Assembly (NCBI RefSeq): GCF_000332335.1
Contig: NZ_KB235952.1
Span: 8,613-41,302, forward strand
DNA length: 32,690 nucleotides
Reading direction: 5' to 3'
Origin: Kamptonema formosum PCC 10802
GTDB taxonomy: Bacteria; Cyanobacteriota; Cyanobacteriia; Cyanobacteriales; Oscillatoriaceae
Below, in pieces: positions 1 through 8,264 of the stretch. A program made the position numbers and the translations under genes. The stretch's first letter is position 1; the number at the start of each line of letters is the position of its first letter. The notes under the pieces were generated by a model. It saw only the letters and a program-made list of their open reading frames with translations. It was not told the origin of the DNA and did not search any database.

Positions 1-29
1 TGGGGTGAGGGGAGAATTCTTTATTTTTT

Positions 30-59
30 CCCCCCCCCTCCCTTTATGGGAGAGGGGGG
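30..59. repeat. GC-rich palindromic intergenic repeat
   Basis: A C-run followed by TCCC (30-42) faces GGGAGAGGGGGG (48-59) across a TTTAT loop, with G-rich flanks of the form TTAGGGGGGTGAGGG. This is the shape of the short palindromic C/G-tract repeats scattered through many cyanobacterial genomes. It lies downstream of the minus-strand methyltransferase gene and could act as its 3' hairpin. The stem is seen in the sequence; the role is inferred. Confidence 0.55.
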
Positions 60-121
60 TTAGGGGGGTGAGGGTGAGAATCTTTGCAAAAAGGGGATAC
101 TCCCGGGATAGGGTGGGGTCC

Positions 122-1396
122 CTACATCACCGGCACACACAACCCCTTGAGCGCGCGCCCACGCTCATCCTGACTCAGCCCCTTGCACTGCAGCAACACC
201 CCAAAACCCCCCAGCCCCATCGGATTCACCAGCTGGTGCAGGGCGTCTCGCCGGCGCAGCAGCTCGCCCAGATTTTGCGGTTGCGCAGCCGTTACCGCCG
301 CAATCCGCTCCCCCAACCCCAGCGCCATCAAAAACAGCTCCTGCTTAGTAAACCCCACCGGCTCCAGCCCGCACAGCTCGCCGTGACGCTGCAGCGCCGT
401 AAAATCGACATGAGCCGTAATATCCTGCCGCCCAACACAGATATAAGGATCGTTGTGGTGACTGTGCCGATAGTAGCACTGTAACGTACCCCCGCGCCGG
501 CGCGGGCTGTAATAGCGCTCCGCCGAATAGCCGTAATCCACAGTCAGCACATACCCCCGCCGCAGCCGGCTCGCCACCGCACCCAGCCACTCCAGCGCCG
601 CCAGATTCACCTCTGTGCGGTAGCCATCCTCATACGCAGCGCCCGCAAACTCAATCCCCACCAATTTAAAATACTCAGCAATTGCCGGTGTCGAAACCTC
701 CCCCATCACCTCCGCAAACAAACACTCCCTCTCACCCCCCCTCCCCGCATGCGAGGAGGCGGTTGGGGTGCCGGGTTCTTCATCCGGCGAACAGGAATTC
801 CCAGCAGCAACAGTCACATAAACTTCCCGCAACTGCCCATCTTCAATCGCAATCTGGTGCACCGGCAAAGCATCCACCAGCTCATTAGAAAACAGACAGC
901 CCGTCACCGAATCCGCCGGAATCTCCTCCCAAGCGCACCAGCGAATATTCCCACCGGCACTTGACAGACGCGCCAAAATCTGCCTTTGCTCCGCAATCAG
1001 AGCCGGTGCCCTCTCAACAATAATATACTCCAAAACATTGAAAAAGTCAAAATAGTGCCGGTGGAGATACCGCAGCACATCGGCAGCCAGAAGACCCTGT
1101 CCCGCGCCCATTTCCACAAGCTGAAAGGGTGCCGGTCGCCCCAGAACCTCCCACATTTCCACAAACTGCTCAGCCAGCAACTCCCCAAAATCAGCCCCCA
1201 AGTGAGGGGAAGTAAAAAAATCGCCCCGCACCCCGATATTGACCTGATTCGTAGCGTAGTAGCCCTGCTGCCGGTGATACAGCGCCAAATCCATATACTC
1301 AGCAAACGTAATGCGCCGGTGGGGACTCTCAGCAATGCGCTGGCAGATTATATCACAAAGTACCGGATTAGACTCAACCAACAATAATTCTTGCAT
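122..1396 (-). CDS. MidA-like SAM-dependent methyltransferase (DUF185/NDUFAF7 family)
   Basis: The 424-residue protein belongs to the MidA/NDUFAF7 family (COG1565) of class I SAM-dependent methyltransferases. In mitochondria the family methylates an arginine of a complex I subunit during assembly. The SAM-binding glycine loop VEMGAGQG is at about residues 94-101. The family-typical N-terminus (RITFAEYMDLALYH, then GDFFTSPHLGADFG) and the later LTVDYGY are present. An upstream in-frame ATG at 1489 would add 31 residues of repeat-like sequence, so I chose the ATG at 1396, where family similarity begins. Residues about 201-223 are a Gly/Ser/Pro/Glu-rich loop encoded by a palindromic repeat that also occurs between genes at 3105. 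The neighbouring ndhH encodes the homologue of a complex I subunit the mitochondrial enzyme acts near. That is suggestive only, because the genes are separated by a repeat-filled gap. The substrate in cyanobacteria is unknown. Confidence 0.85.
   Translation of the reverse strand: MQELLLVESNPVLCDIICQRIAESPHRRITFAEYMDLALYHRQQGYYATNQVNIGVRGDFFTSPHLGADFGELLAEQFVEMWEVLGRPAPFQLVEMGAGQGLLAADVLRYLHRHYFDFFNVLEYIIVERAPALIAEQRQILARLSSAGGNIRWCAWEEIPADSVTGCLFSNELVDALPVHQIAIEDGQLREVYVTVAAGNSCSPDEEPGTPTASSHAGRGGERECLFAEVMGEVSTPAIAEYFKLVGIEFAGAAYEDGYRTEVNLAALEWLGAVASRLRRGYVLTVDYGYSAERYYSPRRRGGTLQCYYRHSHHNDPYICVGRQDITAHVDFTALQRHGELCGLEPVGFTKQELFLMALGLGERIAAVTAAQPQNLGELLRRRDALHQLVNPMGLGGFGVLLQCKGLSQDERGRALKGLCVPVM
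731..795. repeat. palindromic repeat inside the MidA-like gene
   Basis: The segment has a self-complementary core (CTCC-C-CGCATGCG-A-GGAG) followed by GGTTGGGGTGCCGGGTTC. The same arrangement, with a compensated stem, occurs between genes at 3105-3155. Here it is in frame inside the methyltransferase gene and codes for a hydrophilic loop of about 22 residues. The match between the two sites is seen by eye; that the genic copy is an insertion is inferred. Confidence 0.6.
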
Positions 1397-1600
1397 AAAA
1401 TATTCACCCCAAATCCTAATATAGCAATCCCCTTCCAGCCTCAGGCGGGGAACGCCCTTCTGGAGGCTCTGCCTCCTTTCAAGACACAAGCAGCATTATT
1501 AGCCTAACAGCTTATCGCTTAATTGACGGGAGAGAAGCCGGCGGAGCCAACTTTCAGGGGAAGAAACCCTCGCATATTTTGACAGCCTCGATCTACTCTT

Positions 1601-1620
1601 AGCCCGCGCAGGCGGGCTTT
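1601..1620. terminator. GC hairpin with T-rich tail, possible terminator
   Basis: AGCCCGC (1601-1607) pairs with GCGGGCT (1612-1618) over a four-base loop and is followed by TTGTTTG. It has the shape of an intrinsic terminator read on the plus strand. It lies in the gap between the 5' end of the MidA-like gene and the 3' end of ndhH, both on the minus strand. No plus-strand gene precedes it, so it may instead be part of a dispersed repeat; a close relative follows gyrA at 16005. Confidence 0.4.
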
Positions 1621-1631
1621 GTTTGTATAGC

Positions 1632-1747
1632 CGCGATTTCCAATCGCCTGGAAACTAGCAAATCGCCATAAAACTATTAAAAAATATGACGCGATTTCCA
1701 ATCGCCTGGAAACTAGCAAATCGCCATAAAACTCTCAAAAACTATGA
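1632..1747. repeat. two tandem copies of a 58-bp palindromic unit
   Basis: Copy 1 (1632-1689) and copy 2 (1690-1747) start CGCGATTTCCAATCGCCTGG and are identical over their first 45 or so bases. Each contains nested inverted repeats: GCGATTT with AAATCGC outside, and TTCCA with TGGAA inside. Just downstream (1753-1773) a further imperfect hairpin GGGCACGGC/GCCGCGCCC occurs. With the 1601 hairpin these fill most of the 413-bp gap between the MidA-like gene and ndhH. No gene is visible there. Confidence 0.75.
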
Positions 1748-1809
1748 GATAAGGGCACGGCACAGCCGCGCCCCTACAGTGTGCAAACAGACATTTACCT
1801 ACCGGTTAC

Positions 1810-2994
1810 CTACCGGTCAACAGAGCCCATGATCACATCAATGCTGCCCAGAATCGCCACAATATCCGCCACCTTCATCCCGCGAAGCAGCGGAGGCAAA
1901 ACCTGCAGGTTGTTGAAATCAGCAGCGCGAATCTTCCAGCGCCAGGGGAACACACTGTCATCCCCGATAATATAAATTCCCAGCTCGCCCTTACCGCTTT
2001 CCACGCGGACATAGTGCTCGCCCTTGGGAATCTTAAACGTCGGAGCGATTTTCTTGCCGATGAACTGGTAGTCAAAGCTGTTCCACTCAGACTTCGGACC
2101 GGCAGCCATCCGCTTCGCTTCCAGGTTCTCGTAGGGACCCCCCGGCAAACCCTTCAAAGCTTGGCGGAGAATCTTCACCGACTCGCGCATTTCCTGTATC
2201 CGCACCACATAGCGGGCGAAGCAATCGCCGCCGGTATCCCAGGCAACTTCCCAGTCGAAGTCGTCGTAGCACTCGTAGTGGTCAACCTTGCGCAAGTCCC
2301 ACTTGACGCCAGACGCGCGCAGCATCGGACCGGTCAAACCCCAGTTAATCGCATCCTCGCGGCTGATGAAGCCGATCCCCTCCACCCGCCGGCGGAAAAT
2401 CGGGTTGTCGGTAATCAAGCGCTCGTACTCGTCAATCTTGGGGTCCATGTAGTCGCAGAAGTCATAGCACTTGTCCACCCAGCCGTAGGGCAGATCCGCC
2501 GCCACCCCGCCAATGCGGAAATAGTTGTTGTTCACCATCCGGTAGCCGGTTGCCGCTTCCCAGAGGTCGTAAATCAGCTCCCGCTCCCGGAAAATGTAGA
2601 AAAACGGCGTTTGAGCGCCAACGTCAGCCAAAAACGGGCCAAGCCAGAGCAAGTGGTTGGCGAGCCGGTTCAGCTCCAGCATAATAACGCGGATATAGCT
2701 GGCGCGTTTGGGAACAGCAATGTCAGCCAGTTTCTCCGGCGCATTCACCGTCACCGCCTCATTGAACATCCCCGCCGCATAGTCCCACCGGCTGACATAG
2801 GGGACATACATAATATTGGTGCGGTTCTCGGCGATTTTTTCCATCCCCCGGTGCAAGTAGCCAATCACCGGCTCGCAGTCCACCACATTCTCCCCATCCA
2901 GGGTGACAATCAAGCGCAGCACCCCGTGCATGGAAGGGTGGTGGGGTCCCATGTTGAGGATCATGGGTTCCGTTCTCGTTTCAATCCGTGGCAT
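1810..2994 (-). CDS. ndhH: NAD(P)H-quinone oxidoreductase subunit H (NDH-1 49-kDa type)
   Basis: NdhH is the 49-kDa-type subunit of the peripheral arm of cyanobacterial NDH-1, at the quinone-binding interface. NDH-1 serves respiration and cyclic electron flow around photosystem I at the thylakoid membrane. The 394-residue product matches the family length. It carries the expected start ([20 protein letters not shown], residues 1-20), the SMHGVLR segment, [11 protein letters not shown], and the C-terminal DVIMGSVDR. The ATG at 2994 gives the family N-terminus; the open frame extends 32 codons further upstream, but that stretch does not look like NdhH. The gene stands alone on the minus strand, as ndhH commonly does in cyanobacteria. 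A GC-palindrome-containing gap of about 340 bp separates it from the divergent M48 pseudogene. Confidence 0.97.
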   Translation of the reverse strand: MPRIETRTEPMILNMGPHHPSMHGVLRLIVTLDGENVVDCEPVIGYLHRGMEKIAENRTNIMYVPYVSRWDYAAGMFNEAVTVNAPEKLADIAVPKRASYIRVIMLELNRLANHLLWLGPFLADVGAQTPFFYIFRERELIYDLWEAATGYRMVNNNYFRIGGVAADLPYGWVDKCYDFCDYMDPKIDEYERLITDNPIFRRRVEGIGFISREDAINWGLTGPMLRASGVKWDLRKVDHYECYDDFDWEVAWDTGGDCFARYVVRIQEMRESVKILRQALKGLPGGPYENLEAKRMAAGPKSEWNSFDYQFIGKKIAPTFKIPKGEHYVRVESGKGELGIYIIGDDSVFPWRWKIRAADFNNLQVLPPLLRGMKVADIVAILGSIDVIMGSVDR

Positions 2995-3104
2995 CGCTCC
3001 GCATTCTCCCCTATCTAGACATTTCGCCGCACTCCCACTGCCGCCTGAGGGCCACAAGAGGGCCCGCAGCGTCGCATTGCCGGCGGTCAACCCCTCTGTT
3101 GTCG

Positions 3105-3155
3105 CCCCCTCCCCGCGCGCGGCGAGGGGGTTGGGTGCCGGGTTCCCAGCAGCAA
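3105..3155. repeat. palindromic GC repeat, intergenic sibling of the 731-795 copy
   Basis: CCCCCTCCCCGC and GCGAGGGGG form a stem and are followed by TTGGGTGCCGGGTTC. This is the same layout as the copy inside the MidA-like gene, with stem bases changed in a pairing-compatible way. It sits in the 340-bp gap between the divergent ndhH and M48 pseudogene starts. The rest of that gap holds a weak hairpin (GGCTGAAGCCCC...GGGCTT, about 3248-3268) and no gene. Confidence 0.6.
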
Positions 3156-3334
3156 AGAGTTTTCATCCTCCTGGTGCGACGCCGGACTGGCGCGTGCAGC
3201 TTTACCAGTTAATGTTGATTTTTATTGCACTCACCTCATTATATTGGCTGAAGCCCCAGGGCTTAGGCCAAAATTGGTAAAAGCGATCGGAAAGATTCAC
3301 AAGAGCTGGGTATTCCCAGCAGAGGATGCGTCTT

Positions 3335-3985
3335 ATGGCCGTAACCCAACAGCAGTTTGATGCCCGAATCCAGCGCTTGGAGAGTGTGGCCCGCCGGCAG
3401 CCCGGGCGCTACAAGCTTCGCGTTGGGCTTCTGGCTTTACTGGGCTACGCCTACATCTTCTGCGTGCTGGCAGGACTGCTGGCCATCTTGGCCCTGCTGG
3501 TGCTGGCCGTCTTGTGGACCGACAGGATCAACTTCTATATGGTAAAGTTGGGCATACTGATACTTGTGCCGGTCTTCATCATCCTCAAATCCCTGTGGGT
3601 GACATTTCGCCCACCCACCGGACTGGAAGTGCACCGGCATCAAGTCCCCCGCCTGTTTCAACTGATTGACAAACTGACAAAAGCCCTGGACGCACCGCGA
3701 TTTCACCGCATCCTGCTCACCGATGACTTCAATGCCGGTGTTTTCCAGCGCCCCCGTTTGGGCGTCTTTGGGTGGCAGCAAAACTAGCAGCTTCTGGGAC
3801 TGCCGCTGATGTAAGCCCTCTCGCCGGCACAGCTGAGCGCCGTCCTCGCCCACGAGTTGGGGCACCTGTCTGGCAGCCACAGTCGCTTCAATGCCTGGAA
3901 CTATCGCCTCTTTTAACTGGGACTTTCTGGCAGCGAGACGATTTACTCTTGGCTGAAGTTCCCAACTGGAGAGATCGAAAATTAA
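3335..3985 (+). pseudogene. decayed M48-family metallopeptidase, N-terminal part
   Basis: An ATG at 3335, 9 bases after AGAGG, opens a frame for a membrane protein. It has a short polar N-terminus, then two hydrophobic segments at about residues 35-60 and 70-85. The frame stops at TAG 3785-3787. The same frame continues as recognisable M48 sequence: a second stop TAA at 3812, then LSPAQLSAVLAHELGHLSGSHSRFNAWNYR with the zinc motif HELGH at 3851-3865, then TAA at 3914 and TAA at 3983. The first two stops lie within clearly conserved sequence, each one base away from a sense codon. This is the pattern of a dead gene and not of a frameshift. Intact M48 proteins of this membrane type run several hundred residues further. 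A likely C-terminal remnant follows at 4106. A sequencing error cannot explain all the stops. Confidence 0.8.
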
Positions 3986-4010
3986 GCGGGCAGTGTGCAG
4001 TAAAGAATTG

Positions 4011-4019
4011 TGCTATAAT
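4011..4019 (+). promoter_or_regulatory. extended -10 promoter candidate upstream of rsmH
   Basis: TGCTATAAT is a perfect extended -10 (TG-n-TATAAT). No convincing -35 lies 17 bases upstream, which is normal for extended -10 promoters. It sits in non-coding sequence between the two halves of the M48 pseudogene and could drive rsmH, whose start is about 400 bases downstream. The motif is seen; activity is inferred. Confidence 0.4.
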
Positions 4020-4105
4020 GTTGAAATCGAAACATGACAGTTAGTTTGCGCGCGGTGTTTTGCAAATTAATTGCTCAAAATACAGCTTTTGCACACGGGA
4101 GTTAG

Positions 4106-4405
4106 CTGTGCCAGAAACTGTCTGGGTATCCGCAGGTGAGAGAGGCTTACTTGGCGCAAAAGGTGGTAAAATACTTTCCCGAACAGCGTTTCTATGTGCT
4201 GGGCGTAACGGTTCGCCGGACTTGGTATAAATTGGCGGTGTCTGACGGAGACGCGAAACTGCTGAACAAGCTGGCCTCGGAATTGAAGTGGCCCGAAAAG
4301 GTTGATATGTTGATTGTCAGCCCAGTGAGCGATGAGAGCGGGTACAGTAATAAAATAGGAAAAAAACTGCGCAAAATAGAGGGAGCGGCGATTTATAAAT
4401 ACTGA
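4106..4405 (+). pseudogene. probable C-terminal remnant of the M48 peptidase
   Basis: This frame is open from 4106 (just after TAG 4103-4105) to TGA 4403-4405 and reads LCQKLSGYPQVREAYLAQK, then FPEQRFYVLGV and ending IEGAAIYKY. It is in the same phase as the HELGH-containing remnant upstream. From memory of the family, this resembles the C-terminal tail of long cyanobacterial M48 peptidases, so I read it as the far end of the same gene after loss of the middle. If it is instead a small independent gene, the only useful start is GTG at 4136, which lacks a clear ribosome-binding site and would give 89 residues. It ends 10 bases before the rsmH ATG. Assignment as an M48 tail is inference. Confidence 0.5.
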
Positions 4406-4415
4406 AGGATTGAAG

Positions 4416-5333
4416 ATGGGGGCGGGAGAGCAAACACCGCTGGAGACAGAAACACCGGCACAGATTGTCAATGCCGGCTTCGCTCACGTGCCGGTGCTCA
4501 GCCGGGAACTGATAGAGGGGCTGGCCATTATACCGGGGGGCCACTATCTGGACGCGACGGTGGGGGGTGGCGGGCACAGCCGGTTAATTCTGGAAGCTGC
4601 GCCGGATGTGCGGGTGACGGCGATTGACCGGGACGGTCAGGCGCTGGACGCCGCGAGAGCTGAGCTGGCGGAGTTTGGGGAGCGGGTGCGATTTTGGCGG
4701 GGGAATTTTGCCGAGTTCGAGACAGATGGGATTCTATTTGAGGGAATAGTCGCGGATTTGGGGGTGAGTTCCGCCCAACTGGACACGCCGGAACGGGGGT
4801 TTAGCTTCCGGCACGAAGCGCCGCTGGACATGCGGATGGACTGCCGGCAGTCCCTGACAGCAGCCGAAGTGGTCAATCAGTGGGGCGAAAGGGAGCTGGC
4901 GGAGATATTTTACACTTATGGGGAGGAGCGGCTGTCGCGGCGGATAGCGCGGCAGATCGTGGGGATGCGCCCGTTCCAGACAGCGGCGGAACTGGCAGGG
5001 GCAATTGCCGAGTGCGTGCCGGCCAAATACCGGCATGGTAGAATCCACCCAGCCACAAGGGTGTTTCAAGCCTTGAGGATAGCGGTCAATCAAGAGCTGG
5101 CATCGCTGGAAAGTTTTCTCAACCGTGCGCCGGGATGGCTGAAACCGGGTGGTAGAATGGGTGTCATCAGTTTTCACAGCTTGGAAGACCGGCTGGTGAA
5201 GCACCGGCTGCGGGAAAATCCCCTGTTGCGGGTGCTGACAAAAAAGCCGGTGCTGCCGCAAGCGGACGAGCAGGCCAAAAATCCCCGCTCTCGCTCCGCC
5301 AAGCTGAGACTTGCGGAACGCTTGAACTCGTGA
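4416..5333 (+). CDS. rsmH: 16S rRNA (cytosine-1402 N4)-methyltransferase RsmH (MraW)
   Basis: RsmH methylates N4 of C1402 in the decoding centre of 16S rRNA, using SAM. The 305-residue product has the family order: [13 protein letters not shown] at about residues 24-36, the SAM loop [11 protein letters not shown] (about 47-57), [10 protein letters not shown], the [16 protein letters not shown] signature, the [15 protein letters not shown] segment, and [14 protein letters not shown] near the end. The ATG at 4416 has AAGGA six bases upstream. A TTG two codons earlier is possible but too close to that site. It is not next to cell-wall genes (the mra cluster arrangement of many bacteria), which is usual for cyanobacteria. 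The gap to the next gene (about 270 bp) shows nothing I can name. Confidence 0.96.
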   Translation: MGAGEQTPLETETPAQIVNAGFAHVPVLSRELIEGLAIIPGGHYLDATVGGGGHSRLILEAAPDVRVTAIDRDGQALDAARAELAEFGERVRFWRGNFAEFETDGILFEGIVADLGVSSAQLDTPERGFSFRHEAPLDMRMDCRQSLTAAEVVNQWGERELAEIFYTYGEERLSRRIARQIVGMRPFQTAAELAGAIAECVPAKYRHGRIHPATRVFQALRIAVNQELASLESFLNRAPGWLKPGGRMGVISFHSLEDRLVKHRLRENPLLRVLTKKPVLPQADEQAKNPRSRSAKLRLAERLNS

Positions 5334-5606
5334 TACAGACATGTTGGGGTGAAACCGAAAAGTCGCAAAGGGACAGAGGTGCGGGCGCTGGCGCTCGGCT
5401 GAAACTCCCTGAGCCCAGATCAGCCGCTCGGCGTCAGCCTGTTATAGCCAGCCCAATTTGGGGTATTTTATTTTAGTGAAACCATCTCGCCTAAAAATAT
5501 ACCAGTCGTGTCCCAAAAATTGTTTGCCCCAGACCAGTTATACCGATGCTGTTGGCGGTATCTTTAGGTGGCGAGTTGATGCATTAGCCGGGAAGTGGAG
5601 TCTTGC

Positions 5607-7256
5607 ATGAGTCAAGGAAATCGGAGCAAACTCAAACTCTTGGTAGTTGATGACGAGGCAGACAACCTAGACTTGCTGTACCGGACGTTTCGGCGAGATT
5701 TTCAAGTCTACAGAGCCGACAGTGCCTTTAGCGCTCTAGAACTGCTCGAACAGCACGGAGAGATGGCTGTCATTATCTCTGACCAGCGGATGCCAGAAAT
5801 GAATGGCACCGAGTTTTTGGGCAAAACGGTAGAGCGTTTCGCCGATACAATTCGCATCTTACTGACCGGCTACACGGATGTAGAGGACCTGGTGGAGGCA
5901 ATTAACTCCGGCCAAGTATTTAAATACATCACCAAGCCGTGGCAGCCAGATGAACTGAAAGGGATAGTTCAGCAAGCCTCTGAAACCTACAAAGTCATAA
6001 AACAGCGAACCAATGAACTGCGGCGAGCCCTGCGACGAGAATTACTGTTCAACGAGGTGATGAGTGCCATCCGGGGATCGCTGGACTACCGCAGCATGCT
6101 GCCCACCATTGTCGAGACAGTGGGGCGGTCTTTTGGTGCCAGCAGCGGCGTCCTGCGTCCGGTAGAGGCGGATCGCTTGATGCCAGACGCCTTCTCCTAC
6201 CTGGCGGACAGCGCCCAAGCGCCCCAAAATCACGACCCCCTGATCAAAGCCGTCTTGGAAACCAGGCAAACGCAAGTCCTGTCGGAAGACAGCAACGGCA
6301 GCAACCTGACTCGACTGATTGTGCCGCTGATCTATCAGAAGGATTTTCTGGCGGTGCTGTCGCTGTACCAGAACGGCAATTCCTCCCCGTGGTCATCGGA
6401 AGATATCCAGCTGATCGAAGGCGTAGCAGAGCAAGCCGCCCTCGCCCTCTCCCAAGCTAAACTCTACCAGCGCACCCAAGAGCAAGCCCAGCAGATGCGG
6501 GCGGAACTGGAGGTGGCCCGCCAAATCCAAACCAACCTGCTGCGCCAAAGCTGGCCAGAACTGGAAAATGCCAAGGTGCAAGCCTGTTGCTATCCGGCGC
6601 GAGAGGTGGGGGGGGACTTTTTTGAGGTGTATGTCCACTCTCAAGGAGACCTTTGGATAGCAGTAGGGGATGTTTCCGGTAAGGGAGTTCCAGCCGCCCT
6701 GTTTATGGCCAGCGCCATGTCGGTAATGCGCCGGGAACTGTCTCAGGATAATAGTCCAGAACCCGAACAGGTGATGAAGAATTTGAACGTCGGTCTGTCG
6801 GATGACCTGATTAGCAATAACTGCTTCATTACAATGGTTTTGGCTCGCTACACGCCGGCAACCGGACAGCTCGCCTACGCGAATGCCGGCCACATTTACC
6901 CCCTGATCTGGTCGCAGGCGGGGCTGGCTGCAGGCAAAGCAGTAGAGCCGAATTTCCTGAAAATTCGCGGTATTCCTTTGGGAATTCTGCCGGTGTGGAA
7001 AGGCAAAGCGGGGAGCGTCGATTTGAAGCCAGGGGACGTATTTCTGCTGACCAGTGATGGCATCACCGAAGCCACCGTCACGCAAAATGACTCCACCGGC
7101 ACCGCAGCAAGCGCGATGCTGCAACAGTCAGGTCTTTGGGAATTGCTGCAGGTGCAGCCCGCCCCCCTAGATTTGAATGATTTACTGGCTCGCATCCGCG
7201 AACGCGGGGTGCAGCAGGAAGATGACCAAACAATCCTTTCTCTGGAGGTTCTGTAA
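5607..7256 (+). CDS. response regulator-GAF-PP2C (SpoIIE/RsbU-type) protein phosphatase
   Basis: The 549-residue protein has three parts. A receiver domain occupies residues about 10-125, with acidic pocket D15/D16, phosphoacceptor D59 in ISDQRMPEMNG, and conserved Lys110 in ITKPW. A GAF-like sensory domain spans about 150-310. A PP2C/SpoIIE phosphatase domain spans about 335-545, with metal-binding motifs VGGDFFEV, VGDVSGKG and LLTSDGITEA. A short coiled-coil-like linker (QEQAQQMRAELEVARQIQ) precedes the phosphatase, as in other RsbU-type enzymes. The likely reaction is Mn/Mg-dependent dephosphorylation of a Ser/Thr-phosphorylated STAS anti-anti-sigma protein, gated by receiver phosphorylation. 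The ATG at 5607 has GGAG eight bases upstream; a GTG four codons earlier is less likely. The stop is 3 bases before the RsbW-like kinase gene, so the two are almost certainly one operon. Confidence 0.92.
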   Translation: MSQGNRSKLKLLVVDDEADNLDLLYRTFRRDFQVYRADSAFSALELLEQHGEMAVIISDQRMPEMNGTEFLGKTVERFADTIRILLTGYTDVEDLVEAINSGQVFKYITKPWQPDELKGIVQQASETYKVIKQRTNELRRALRRELLFNEVMSAIRGSLDYRSMLPTIVETVGRSFGASSGVLRPVEADRLMPDAFSYLADSAQAPQNHDPLIKAVLETRQTQVLSEDSNGSNLTRLIVPLIYQKDFLAVLSLYQNGNSSPWSSEDIQLIEGVAEQAALALSQAKLYQRTQEQAQQMRAELEVARQIQTNLLRQSWPELENAKVQACCYPAREVGGDFFEVYVHSQGDLWIAVGDVSGKGVPAALFMASAMSVMRRELSQDNSPEPEQVMKNLNVGLSDDLISNNCFITMVLARYTPATGQLAYANAGHIYPLIWSQAGLAAGKAVEPNFLKIRGIPLGILPVWKGKAGSVDLKPGDVFLLTSDGITEATVTQNDSTGTAASAMLQQSGLWELLQVQPAPLDLNDLLARIRERGVQQEDDQTILSLEVL

Positions 7257-7259
7257 GCA

Positions 7260-7688
7260 ATGAGAACTGAGCTGCATGTGCCAAGCGATTTGAGGTTTTT
7301 GACCATTGTCGAAAATTGGCTGCTGGGCAGTTTAGAAGTTGAAGTGGGCAATTATGTGGACTGGCCTCGCCAGTCGAATCGCTTGCGTTTGGTGCTTGCG
7401 GAAGCCTACTCGAATGTGGTCCGTCACGCCCACAGGGACAAACCCAACCTGCCGGTGCTGATTCGCTTGGAACTGAAAGACCGGGACATTGCCCTGGAAG
7501 TTTGGGACCACGGTCAGGGATATGACCTCTCGACTTATATGGCACCGGTGCCAGAAAATATGCCAGACGGAGGCTATGGCTGGCTGATCATGAACCGGCT
7601 GATGGACAGGGTGGAATACTGCCTGCAAATCGACGGGCGCAACTGTCTGAAGTTGGAAACGAGTCTGCCAGAGTTGAAAAAAGTTTAG
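7260..7688 (+). CDS. RsbW-like anti-sigma factor / serine kinase (HATPase_c_2)
   Basis: The 142-residue protein has a GHKL ATPase fold of the RsbW/SpoIIAB kind. It shows the N-box LAEAYSNVVRHAHR (about residues 46-59), the G1 box VWDHGQGYD (about 81-89), and the glycine-rich G2 region GGYGWLIMNRLMDRVEY (about 103-119). Such proteins phosphorylate STAS antagonists and may hold a sigma factor or other partner. The ATG at 7260 follows the phosphatase stop by 3 bases, and its ribosome-binding site GGAGG lies inside the end of the upstream gene. It pairs functionally with the upstream phosphatase: kinase and phosphatase acting on the same STAS protein. No STAS gene is in this window, so that partner must be encoded elsewhere. 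Confidence 0.9.
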   Translation: MRTELHVPSDLRFLTIVENWLLGSLEVEVGNYVDWPRQSNRLRLVLAEAYSNVVRHAHRDKPNLPVLIRLELKDRDIALEVWDHGQGYDLSTYMAPVPENMPDGGYGWLIMNRLMDRVEYCLQIDGRNCLKLETSLPELKKV

Positions 7689-8038
7689 TGGCTTGCTGGC
7701 TGCAGCCGGCAATGGGCCGGTACTTTGTTGAGATGGCATCTGAACTGTTCTATCCAGCGCCCGATCTCTTTTCTGACACGCCACCAGCGCTTTCTGCCAA
7801 AAGCCAGCTGGAAGCTTTTTGCAGGAGCTAGCTGGGTTCCAGGTGGCGCGGCGGTTGAATTGAAATTCATCGGGGTGTTCTTATATTAGCGGTGTTCTCT
7901 CCCTGGAAACTTGACACAGTGAGTTAATGAGCCTTCGCAAGGGAGTGGCAATGCGATCTTTGGGATGTAGGATTAGGGTGTTAGATGCTAGCTCGGTCGC
8001 TGCCCCTGTCTGGTATGAAATATAACCTTTTAAGGTTT

Positions 8039-8214
8039 TATAGCCGCAGTCATATTGGGCACGGACATTAATGGTATGGTGCGTGGAGCATGGCGCACGC
8101 CCGCATGGCGCATCATAGAAGAATCACAGCTTTTGCCCCACTCCCGCCGATGCCAGCCCAATGCCCCACTCCCGCCGCAATGCTCATGTCCTAAACTGAC
8201 TGCCTGCTGCTATA
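8039..8214. mobile_element. MITE-like element, copy 1
   Basis: The left end reads TATAGCCGCAGTCATATTG. The right end, read on the other strand, begins TATAGCAGCAGGCAGTCAG. The termini thus share TATAGC-GCAG, and the 176-bp element encodes nothing. Internal GGGCACGGAC recurs in the element at 16036. The TA at each end fits the TA target duplication of IS630/Tc1-mariner-type elements, which is an inference. Confidence 0.5.
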
Positions 8215-8222
8215 AAATATCC

Positions 8223-8264
8223 GCAGGCTGAAGCCGGATTGGACTTCAGCCTGCTGGTGTTTTT
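8223..8264 (+). terminator. strong hairpin with T-rich tail
   Basis: GCAGGCTGAAG (8223-8233) pairs perfectly with CTTCAGCCTGC (8244-8254) over a 10-base loop, followed by TGGTGTTTTT. It would terminate plus-strand transcription, possibly that of the phosphatase/kinase operon about 500 bases upstream. The GGCTGAAGCC core is also a dispersed motif here (about 3248 and 28246), so it may be a repeat doing terminator duty. Confidence 0.5.

Noticed and set aside
1519-1719. 66-codon minus-strand frame between the MidA-like gene and ndhH
   Set aside because: It is made of the tandem 58-bp palindromes and a terminator-like hairpin; coding is not credible.
2014-3018. 334-codon plus-strand frame opposite ndhH
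   Set aside because: It is antisense to a strongly conserved NdhH sequence and is His/Val/Pro-rich without family resemblance, a typical shadow frame.
3785-3816. Stop-codon recoding or read-through in the M48 gene
   Set aside because: Both TAG and TAA occur, further in-frame stops follow, and all other genes here use these codons as stops; decay is simpler.
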